A stretch of 64,000 bases of DNA from Lingula anatina. Lineage: Eukaryota; Brachiopoda; Lingulata; Lingulida; Lingulidae. How positions within the stretch are numbered: the first letter of the stretch is position 1; the number at the start of each line of letters is the position of its first letter. The DNA is taken from positions 1,674,957 through 1,738,956 of the forward strand of contig NW_019774624.1 of NCBI RefSeq assembly GCF_001039355.2. The letters run 5' to 3'. Positions 55,231-64,000 of the stretch are shown here, piece by piece. The notes beneath the pieces were generated by a model. That model was not told where the DNA came from. It did not search any database and saw only the letters and a list, made by a program, of their open reading frames with translations. Position numbers and translations under genes: made by a program.

Positions 55231-55934
55231 ATGAACGTGAACTCTGTAACCAACATACAACAGGTGGATGAATTTCTCGAGAAAATCTGATACAGCTGCA
55301 ACCAGATTCCATCACTGAAACTGAAAGTGAAACAAGCACACCGAATTCATTCTTTTGCACAACTATCTCCAATTCGACAAAGAAAGTGAGTTCTTATGCG
55401 GATAAAGGGGACGGCCATGGAAACAAAATGTTGTATCTGAGAAAAAAATTGATTGTTCTGTCATATTTAAGCAGACAATGTACGTGTTGCAAAAATAAAC
55501 TTACAATACATGTCGCACATGTACCACCTCCTGTCAGCAATTTTACTCAAAATACATACATCTCAGTATTTAACAGTGCACAAGTAATAAGAAGTAAAAG
55601 CAAACGATTTCATAGAATCTTTGGGGCATGTGCATGGCACTTCGTTGATTTTGTATATAATTCTCAGTTCTTTAAATTTTTTTTTCACAATGTAGTACGG
55701 GCATTGTGTTATATTATGCTAAAGATGGTTTTAGTCGAGATGACAGCCGGGCGTGTGCTAATTACTTGGGTCAGTAAATTTCATATGCCTTTAACTATCA
55801 ATAGTAAAGACTTAAACGATAAAAACCTTAATTTTACCGGTTGTTCGTATAAAAAAATATTTCAAAGTAAAAATACTTCAAAAAAGGTAAAAAGCCCTGC
55901 AAATTTGAGAAATGTTATTATTAAGATCAGTTAA
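55231..55934 (+). CDS. Possible small gene divergent from MKKS, apparent frameshift
   Basis: An ATG at 55231 opens MNVNSVTNIQQVDEFLEKI and stops at 55288-55290. A different frame is open from 55272 to the TAA at about 55932-55934 (about 220 codons), unusually long for this AT-rich sequence. The two overlap at an AAAA run (55282-55285), and the downstream frame continues in the same style (LQPDSITETESETSTPNSFF). This suggests one frame broken by a 1-bp difference, either a sequencing error or a true frameshift. Alternatively the exon ends at GTGAGT (55386-55391) and the rest is intron. The 3' part is Lys/Phe-rich with a CTCC motif and matches nothing I recognise. No function is proposed. Confidence 0.3.
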
Positions 55935-58900
55935 TATTTTTATCATAATTACTAATATTAAAAAAAAATAGCAATTTTCAAAATTTTATTCATGCTACAT
56001 GTGACGCAGTCATAATCAAACAGTGTACATAATTTAAAAAAATGAAATGAAACATTAAAAGCTAAGACATAATGAGTACTAGAAGTTATAATTAGGCAGG
56101 AATAATCATCACCATCTCTTTTAATGCATTAGATGCAAGTGAGTGCAACCAAGTCTTTAGAGAGTCTTGTCGTACTTTTGGCACCCCTGTCATTGTCATT
56201 ATGGTCATTGCCACGGATGCTTTTTTGATCTTTTTTGTACCCACTGCAGACAGACAGACCCAAACACATAACCCTTCAGATATATGATAAAAACTTGAAA
56301 AATTAATCGCTTAAAAATTAATAATATTTTAAAATGCATTAATCTGACAAGACCATATTACATGACAAACTTTTCAAAATTATCGAGAAGCCCATTTTTA
56401 TGTTTCACAACATTTTCAAAGAGAAATAAAAATTATGTTGGTGGAGAATTGTCTTCCAAAAAGATTTTTAAGGCTGACTAAATTTTCAAGTTTTTACTGT
56501 ACCCTCACCAGTAACCAGCCTTCCAAAGAAGTTGCCGGCATTGTGTGTTGTGTGCCACTGGCTAATGCTAACAGTGTATTATAATTTTATATACAGAGTA
56601 TAATGTAATAGATATTAATGTATAGATATAGTAAAATAGATATAAATTTATATAAAAGATATAAATAGCATCTACCAATTATAAGAATGTATACCAATAT
56701 GGCAAAGAGAATTAAAATTTATAAGCAAAAGTATGATAAAAAAACTAGATATAATCACAGGTATTAGGGATATTTTGGTTAGAAAGATTATTTTAATAAT
56801 CTGTAAGATATGAATCACATTATACAAAGAAATCACAGCTAAAATAGTTCTGAGATCTGACCATAGACATACAGTTCATACAAGTGTTTTAAAATTTTCA
56901 TCAAAATTATTCATTATTTTAGCATGTGCTATTAAACTGACAGTTACATATTAAGGAAATTGGAATGTTATCTAAAATATATCACACCCTACTTTGATGA
57001 AAAATAATTGAGTTTGATCAGATTATTGTTCTACATGTGAGAATGTATGAAAATAAAATAAACTTGTAAGTATAGTGCATTATACTATAACACAAAACTT
57101 CATGTAGAGGAATGAACTTGTTAAAATACTGGACCACACAGTGCCATCAATAAAAAATTATTAATTCAAGTGTCCACTTGCAGCAAAGTGATCAGCTTGT
57201 GTGAAAAGTGTGAAATTTCAGTTCCTTTTTATTTATCGATCTTGTCCCAAGTTCTCTGCCGGTACAAATGTCCACTCAATAATATCATGTCCAGACTGCT
57301 AAGTACAAGTGGTCACTTAGGCTGCATTCACATGAAAAATCTATTTTCTAAAAATCTATTTGCAGTATCTTGTGATCACGGTCTGTGCCCTGAATACCCC
57401 ACGGCGTAATTACTGTCAGCGCCAAGAATTAATTACAGCTTTGGAAGTAACTGGCTCGCGCTGTCCATAATTACGCCGCAGGGTATTCAGGGCACAGACC
57501 GTGATCACAAGATACAGCAAATAGATTTTTAGAAAGTAGATTTTTCATGTGAACGGTCCCTTAATTAATAACTAGGATATGTAAAATTTGACCTTCACGT
57601 ATACCTTCATCTAAATCCATTCAGTAAATATCACACTTGGGGGTTCACTTGCAACGGCTGATCCAGGCGCGTCCCTCCCTCCCTTTGTTTCTGCAGTATA
57701 GTCCCTTCCCTACCTTTTCGACCAAAATAGTATATATAACCAACAGAACCCAACATAAGCAATAACTGCATGTGTTAAGATGCTTCATGGTGTATGACCA
57801 CTTCACAGGATAAATGCAATGAATTCACTGAGTGACAAATCCAATTCATAAGATAGAATGCAACTTTATCTTCAAATAAGATGTTACCTGTGGCTTCAAG
57901 GGATAATGGTGATAAAGTCTCTATTGCAAACCCAAGTATGTTTTGAAAGATAACGGTTTTTGAAAAATCATGTTTTTGTGTTGTATATATTATCCAACAA
58001 AGGTAAGCTGTACACTTTAATTATATTTTCGAACATGTGACTGAAAGGATTTTTGTATAAACGCGAGTATACTATTGGGTGTATCTCTTGAAAATACACG
58101 AGCATACATGTATGTAGGTGTGGATCCACGATTTCTGAAAGGTCATGTCAGAGTATCAGTAGGCTCTTGAATTATAAGATGAATAAATAATTTAATATTA
58201 GGGTTAAAAAAAAAGCAGTGAAGGTACATAACTGTATGCTACAATTGCCTTGATCAAGTTTTAATTGCATCCTAAAAAGACTAATTTCCATGATTATAAT
58301 TATTATAACTTATGTCCCATAAAGTAGTAATTTTAAATATCACTAAGTCGCCTGAAGGTCCTTAGTTTTTAACCAATGAAGTCTCTTATCATGAAGTGGT
58401 AATGCTTATCCCATGAAGTGGTAACATACTACGAATAAAGTGTCTTAACACATCCTACATTTTAGAACAAAATTGTCCTTATGTATATTATTTTATAGAT
58501 AAAATCCAAGATAACCAGGCCAACTTTGCTGTAAAATGTAGGATAAGCTCACACGCAAATCCATGTGTTGCTGCTAATCTAAATTAAGCAAAAACCTGAA
58601 TCAGCCAGTGAATAGCCCAGAAATTATTACCAATCAGAAGAATATATAGGCAAACTTCTTGAATATTTGTGTTTTCTCTTGATTAAATATATGCAATATG
58701 ATATATATTTGAAATATATACTTTTAAATTCAGTAAATTTATACACAGGGGATTTCTTTGTACCTGCTTAATCAATGGCATGTGAAATTGCAATTCTTAT
58801 TTGTTACAGTTCTGATTCCTTGCTTTCTGTTGCCATTTAACAGCCACTGGTTAAGACATAATTAAAACTACATGCACTTGCCTGATCTGTTATATTTTCA

Positions 58901-59666
58901 AAGGTTAATTTGACTGACAAAATTAACCGCTTCTAAATCGAGCAGGCTGAAAATACCTGATATGTGATATGTACATTTTATTAAAATTACCATTTTTTTC
59001 CTAAGGATTTCCATCAATGAACTTTTTTTTTTTTTGGTCAAAACTAAATTTATCATATTAATAAAATACATATTCGCCAAGTTATTACATTCTGAAAGTA
59101 TCAGGTACAAAGTTTAATCCCTGGTGTTTAGTCACATGATGAATATAATCCGTGTGATATTGAGAAAAATTATAACTGCCTGCCTTTAATTCAAGTATCC
59201 CCAGGTACAGTAAACAGACAGACTCATTTATACATGCACATGATGAACTAATTGCATGGGTGAAAGTTTTCAGGATTATGCCAAATTTCAAGATTTTCAG
59301 TCTCCGTTTTGATTGTATTTTTCATATGGTCTATATGCTTTTAGAAATTGCTATTTACACTTCCAGTATTTTCAGTTTTAACAAATTTTACCCAGACAAT
59401 TGACTTCTAAGTGTTTTACCCCCCAACACCCATTCAGCTTTGCAGGGGAATTGTATGGTCTAGAATACTTATTGTTTTAGTTTTTACTCTAAGGAGCTGC
59501 ATGATTAGCATATCCACACTTGAAAATGTTCAAAATTAAGACATGATTCTTTCTCAAATTGTTTTTTTTTTTTAATGGAAAATTTAACTTGATGGGAAAA
59601 TTCTGGAGAGGATACTTAATTTAAATAAACTTTTGGAAATTGTGCAGCAAGAAACTGACTTCCATC
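55935..59666. other. Intergenic; no recognised gene
   Basis: AT-rich, no splice-supported exon. Contains the palindromic MITE at 57320-57560. The part just below 59667 should be 3' UTR of the minus-strand repeat-exon gene. Confidence 0.45.
57320..57560. mobile_element. 241-bp palindromic MITE, TTA duplication, relative of 19057-19313
   Basis: Starts GGCTGCATTCACATG and ends CATGTGAACGGTCCC, with long inverted arms and flanks TTA at 57317-57319 and 57561-57563. It shares GATCACGGTCTGTGC, AACTGGCTCGCGCTG and the GTAATTAC-type core with the element at 19057, but its arms are more diverged, so it is an older insertion of the same family. Confidence 0.82.
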
Positions 59667-62600
59667 TTAGGCTGAAATATCATCATCTTTACTGGGTGTT
59701 GTCGTGGACCTCTTCTCATGAGTGTCACCTCCAGATTTCCTCTGAAAGTGAGCAAAGTTTAATATTGGAAACTGGTATTTATGCGCAGGCCTGTAGCCAG
59801 GGGGATTCAGGGGGTTCGAAAGAACCGCCCCTTTTGCTGGGAAAAGGTCCACTCTGGGTAAAATTTGATCTAGGTACATGAAGTATATATGGGGAAAGGT
59901 CCACTTTTTCCGAAAAAGAACCCCCCTTTTGAAATTACTGGCTACGGGCCTGATGCGTCACCATTTACTCATATTTATTCATATTGTTGCCAAAGTTTTA
60001 TGGGAACATGAATAAATGGTGGCACATTTCTAGTTAACGGTTATGTTTAGATGCAAGTAGCACAAAAGTATGAGATGCATTCGAGTTGAATTCTGGCTCA
60101 TTTGAGACACATTTGGAACATCTTGGCCAGATATGAAGTATCTTGCCATTTTGGTTTTCTTTCAAATAAGGTCAGAATGTTTTAAATGCTAGTGGAATGC
60201 TGTAAGAATTGTATTATAAAGCAGTTATAGTGCAGTACGTAAGAATGCATTTCAAATATCCAGGAATATACAAAGAATTATCATTCCAATGTTATTCTAG
60301 CTCATTCCACCTCCAGCATGACCAGGGTATTAGTCTTGGTGATTGTTGATAGAACCATTTTAATCTTGGTGATTCGAAGGGGGGGGGGGGGGGGGTATGC
60401 TCCACCCTCTAAAAANCTAAATAAAAAAATTTCTGGTCAAATTCTATTTTTTTTTTTTTTTTAATGCTGAATTCTATTTTTTTTTTTTTTTTTGCTGAAT
60501 TCTGTTTAAGATTTGGCTTGTACAAAAAAAATTCTTCAGTCACTTATGTTACAATAAGTATAGTAATTAATATTATTATTATTGCTTAATTTCAGTTTAA
60601 AATATTGTATACCACTGAAGTCCTATAAAAAGAAGCCTTACGGTTTCCAGAAAAAAAGGAAAAACATAAGAAAGTTGGAAAAAAGTGATAAATATTTATA
60701 CATGTACATGTACCTTGGTCACATGCTCTGTGTAGTCAGGCCTGGTATGGGTTCCAGGGTCAGTGCTAAACCTTCCCCGTGGCTCTCTCAAAGGTGACCA
60801 CTCTGGTCCAGAAGAGGGACAAGGTAGCCATCCTTCTCCAGAAGATGTCCAAGGCATTTCCTGTGTCTCTGAGGAAGAAGCCTGGCCACTGCTGGTTTGG
60901 TCAGAGTCACTGCCTGGAGTAAAGTTGGAAAAAAGTGATAAATATTTAGCAAGCAATCCTTAATAAAGCATGTGAACATATTTAAATGTATGTCCTAAAG
61001 GCCATCTATAATTAAAAGGCTATAGATTTACCATGGCTGGCAGTTTGTCCCTTTTGGTTCAAAAGCTGGGCACAGTTCTCTTTCTCCAAGACACCTGATT
61101 CACCACCTGTAGCAACATCATCACACACCTCTAAATGGAGATAAATTTTAAAAATAAATGAAAGGGGCATGTTATAATTATTGTCTCGATCATTAACTAT
61201 CCAAAAAGGTACAATTATATTTGTGTCCTAAAAAGACCAGATATAAAAGACCAGATTTACAGTAACCTTATGACTCTATCATTCCAATGGGGAACTTTTT
61301 TAATAACGTAATTTTTGAATCATCAATGATTCGTTTGTGTAGCTTTGTGGGTGCTTTTACTGTAAAGAACAGTACTAGAACCTGTCAAACTAGCCAAGTT
61401 TTTAGCTTTGTAATACTACAATTTTTTTAAAAAAATAATATCTGCCTTAAAAAAATGGTATCAAATAGATTTACAATTTTCCCCATTGAAAAGATGGAGT
61501 CATTACCGTGAGCAATAAAATGTGCAATATTTTGTACCTTTTCACTTAAGAAATGAAACTGAATAGGGTCTGTTTCATTAGCTGCAGACAACTTATTATT
61601 ATTATTATAATATTTATTCATTTTTTGTACATAATTTTGTAATGAATTTGCATCTCTGAAACATGTATCTTACATTTCTTTATATGTATTCAACTTATAA
61701 ATTTTTGAAGCAATAATATGCACAAAGATTAGTTGGATAATTTGTCTTGCTAACCTTTCCTTGCTGTTTGTTCCTTGTTGTTAAAAAACTGGGCCCAGTT
61801 CTCTTTCTCCTTGACACCTTCTGTCACCACTGATTCCATGCCAGCAACATTATCACATTCAACTAAAAATGAGTAAAACATGAAGGTACATGTATTTACC
61901 GGTATGTCCTAAAGTCTTGGTATACAAAAACTATATTCTAAACAATAAAATGCACAAATCCTTTTCTGCTTAAGAACCTTAAATTCAAATGGGTACATTT
62001 TATTTAGCTATAGACAACTTGTTAATTTGTAACAATTATTTGTACAAAACTGGGCCCAGTTCTCTTTCTCCTTGACACCTTCTGTCACAACTGATTCCAT
62101 GCCAGCAACATTGTCACATACAACTTAAGATAAGTCAAAAATGAAAGGTACATGTATTTATGTCCTAAAGTCTTGGTATACAAAAGACTATATTTTAAAC
62201 AACAAAATGCACAAATCCTTGTCTGCTTTTAAAAGAACCAAAAAATCAAATGGGTACATTTCATTTAGATGTAGACAACGTATTAATTTGTAACAATTAT
62301 TTGTACAAAATTTGGTTGAATCATTTGCGTTGCTAACCTTGCCTGGCCGTTTGTTCCTTATTGTTCAAAAACTGAGCACAGTTCTCTTTCTCCTTGACAC
62401 CTTCTGTCACCACCGATTCCATGCCAGCAATATCATCAAATACAACTAAAAATGAGTCAAAATAAAGGTACATGTATTTATGTCCTAAATGCTTGGTATA
62501 TAAAAGAGTAGATTTTTAACAATTAAATGTGCAATTAAATCACATTTATCTTTATGTATTCAACTTATAAATTTTTGAAGCAATAATATGCACAAAGATT

Positions 62601-63407
62601 AGTTGGATAATTTGTCTTGCTAACCTTTCCTTGCTGTTTGTTCCTTGTTGTTCAAAAACTGGGCCCAGTTCTCTTTCTCCTTGACACCTTCTGCCACAAC
62701 TGATTCCATGCCAGCAACATTGTCACATACAACTAAAGATAAGTCAAAAATGAAAGGTACATGTATTTATGTCCTAAAGTCTTGGTATACAAAAGACTAT
62801 ATTTTAAACAATAAAATGCACAAATCCTTGTCTGCTTAAGAACCAAAAAATCAAATGGGTACATTTTGTTTAGCTGTAGACTACTTATAAATTTTATTAT
62901 TAATTAATTTGTAACAATTATTTGTACAAAATTTGGTTCAGACATTTGGGTTGCTAACCTTGCCTTGCCGTTTCTTCCTTGTTGTTCAAAAACTGAGCAC
63001 AGTTCTCTTTCTCCTTGACACCTTCTGTCGCCACTGATTCCATGCCAGCAACATTATCACATTCAACTAAAAATGAGTCAAACATGAAAGGTACATGTAT
63101 ATATTTATGTCCTTAATGCTTGGTATATAAAAGAGTAGATTTTTAACAATAAAATGTGCAATTAAATCACTATTTGAGATTTTTTTCAGTTCAGCTGAAA
63201 ATTTAAACTTAAATCCATTTGTCTACATGTATATTCAACTTAAAAACTTTTGAAACATTTATATGCAAGAAGATTATTTGGATAATTTGTCTTGCTAACC
63301 TTTCCTTGCTGTTTGTTTATTATTGTTCAAAAACTGAGCACAGGGTTCTTTCTCCTTGACACCTTCTGTCACAACTGATTTACTGCCAGCATCATTCTCA
63401 CATACAA
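59667..63407 (-). CDS. Unrecognised gene with tandemly repeated 36-codon exons (3' part)
   Basis: I do not recognise this protein. Minus-strand exons: 63407-63300, 63066-62959, 62732-62625, 62445-62338, 61862-61755 (five 108-nt copies), 61130-61032 (99 nt, diverged copy), 60913-60714 (200 nt) and 59741-59667 with stop TAA. All repeat exons are phase 1-1, so they can be added or skipped without changing frame. The repeat reads about V.CDNVAGMESVVTEGVKEKE, then N(W/C)AQFLNN..QTAR. It is acidic with a Lys/Glu-rich centre and probably helical or disordered. The 200-nt exon is Ser/Thr/Pro-rich with WTSSGEGW and ends DYTEHVTK. The C-terminus is RKSGGDTHEKRSTTTPSKDD. A sixth 108-nt-type copy at 62123 is broken. 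The start of the gene lies beyond the window or in unrecognised upstream exons. No signal peptide or known domain is seen. Confidence 0.7.
59786..59952. mobile_element. 167-bp TIR element, ATGCG target duplication
   Basis: Same family as 12488-12653: starts CAGGCCTGTAGCC and ends GGCTACGGGCCTG, with inner GGTTCGAAAGAACC. Flanks ATGCG at 59781-59785 and 59953-59957. It lies in the last intron of the repeat-exon gene. Confidence 0.85.
60380..60500. repeat. Poly-G run, single N and paired poly-T tracts
   Basis: A G run at about 60379-60395, one N at 60416, then two poly-T tracts each preceded by AATTCTA and followed by GCTGAATTCT. The N may be an ambiguous base or a small join. Unlike 27750, the flanking sequence does not jump to another locus that I can see. 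Confidence 0.7.
60671..60948. repeat. Perfect 28-bp direct repeats flanking an exon
   Basis: The 28-bp sequence beginning AAAGTTGGAAAAAAGTGATA is identical at 60671-60698 and 60921-60948. The pair brackets the 200-nt Ser/Thr/Pro-rich exon (60714-60913), with the right copy only 8 bp outside the exon's acceptor side. Confidence 0.9.
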
Positions 63408-63409
63408 CT
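61687..63409 (-). repeat. Tandem array of exon-containing units, two alternating types
   Basis: Units of about 285-340 bp, each one 108-nt exon plus intron. Type A (exons 61755, 62625, 63300) has intron text CAACTTATAAATTTTTGAAG and exon end TARK. Type B (62338, 62959 and the broken 62047) has TTTGTAACAATTATTTGTAC and exon end TARQ where kept. Order along the plus strand is A, B(broken), B, A, B, A. Introns are as similar as exons, so the array grew recently by DNA-level duplication. Confidence 0.85.
62047..62123 (-). pseudogene. Broken copy of the repeat exon
   Basis: The acceptor is TTAAG instead of TTTAG. The exon text matches its neighbours to ..ENWAQF, then runs directly into intron sequence (TTTTGTACAAATAATTG) with no donor. 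The breakpoint lies in a short CAAAA shared by exon and intron, pointing to a microhomology deletion. Because surrounding exons are phase 1-1, skipping it leaves the frame intact. Confidence 0.8.
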
Positions 63410-64000
63410 AAAGATAAGTCAAAAGTTAATGAATGAAAGGGGCATGATCAAATATTGTTATGTTGAATAATGTCTCATTTTTATTTGAAAAAAAAAATGC
63501 AGTCACATTCATCAAACTTCAAAACTTGGTATTAAACACTAAGATTCACCTTTCATGAATGCTTGAAAAAATTAAAATAGAAATAAGTCAAAAAAGGCAC
63601 ATGAATTTGTGTCCTCAAATCTTGGTAAACTAGAGGATCAGAGAGGCGATACCGCCTCCGAATATTGTACCACCAGCTGGAGCAAGCGCATTCGTATAGA
63701 CCCCAACATACACAAAATAAGGGACACAGCCACCAGTTTTGTGCTTGACAAGCTGTAAAAATGCAATCAACAAGAATTTTTAAACTAATGCAAAAAAAAT
63801 ATATGGTACAATCAAATTTAAGTTCTTCGTAAGGTAGGTCAAGGGTCAATTTCAAGGTCACAGTAAATTGCCAGTATATGACTTCCTATTCAACTTCAAT
63901 AGTAACTATGGACCTATCTCAGCCAGTTTTGGAGATAAAAGGGAAGCAAAATTTGCAAAATTCAGTTCATGGTGAAAAGTAGGTCAAAGGTCAATTTCAA
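63408..64000. other. Upstream flank with repeated AGGTCA motifs
   Basis: No supported exon. From about 63805 a unit of about 145 bp begins to repeat (AAGTTCTTCGTAAGGTAGGTC versus CAGTTCATGGTGAAAAGTAGG). It carries AGGTCAaGGGTCA (63836-63848), AGGTCA (63855-63860) and AGGTCAaAGGTCA (63981-63993), followed by ATTTCAA. The array continues past the window end. The ORF at 63553-63861 crosses this repeat and is not credible. Confidence 0.6.

Noticed and set aside
60416-60416. Second N as another allele switch
   Set aside because: No repeated locus or jump in content is seen on its two sides. It is more likely an ambiguous base in low-complexity sequence.
61687-63409. CRISPR-like array
   Set aside because: The repeating units are exon plus intron with splice sites and long similar spacers in an animal genome. 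Not a CRISPR.
63553-63861. 102-codon minus-strand ORF
   Set aside because: Runs across an AGGTCA-containing interspersed repeat and has low-complexity Cys/Trp/Phe content. No coding support.

Overview
The window is animal nuclear DNA. Its genes have many exons with GT/AG introns, it is AT-rich outside exons, and it is full of microsatellites and short inverted-repeat transposons. The gene families are conserved across animals (AGXT2, ENTR1, NEURL2, SEH1, PPIL3, MKKS). Intron sizes, transposon style and a terminal repeat rich in AGGTCA motifs fit a marine invertebrate, perhaps a mollusc or another lophotrochozoan. That placement is inference. No bacterial, phage, CRISPR, rRNA or tRNA feature was seen.

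Layout. 885-1643(+): a two-exon gene for an unrecognised Pro/Arg-rich protein, with CRE-like sites upstream. 5398-13978(-): AGXT2, 14 exons, complete. 14062-17743(+): ENTR1, 7 exons, head-to-head with AGXT2 across 83 bp. 21573-22709(-): NEURL2. 23762-27749(+): SEH1, cut off after exon 7 by a single N at 27750. From 27753 the same block starts again: AGXT2 exons 1-2, then ENTR1, NEURL2 and a complete 11-exon SEH1 (39751-48733). Positions 12071-27749 and 27753-43867 are therefore two diverged copies of one 16-kb segment, joined at the N. The best reading is two alleles placed in tandem by the assembler. A true tandem duplication is the alternative. After the second copy come PPIL3 (50681-52362, -), MKKS (52631-54980, -), a possible small gene (55231-55934, +), and on the minus strand the 3' half of an unrecognised gene (59667-63407) built from tandem copies of one 36-codon exon.

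The two copies of the 16-kb block act as a built-in allele comparison. They show filled and empty sites for several short transposons with target-site duplications, a duplicated ENTR1 terminal exon present in only one copy, and copy-number change in a repeat that carries a splice donor. Three genes (AGXT2, SEH1 twice) carry small tandem duplications at exon edges that copy splice sites or leave decayed exons.

The genes are not one pathway. AGXT2 is a mitochondrial aminotransferase, ENTR1 an endosome/cytokinesis adaptor, NEURL2 a Cullin-E3 substrate receptor, SEH1 a nuclear-pore/GATOR2 subunit, PPIL3 a spliceosomal cyclophilin and MKKS a chaperonin-like BBSome assembly factor. What links them is head-to-head promoter sharing and, for MKKS and PPIL3, same-strand abutment. 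I found no convincing new multi-gene system. The most novel item is the tandem-exon gene at the right end.
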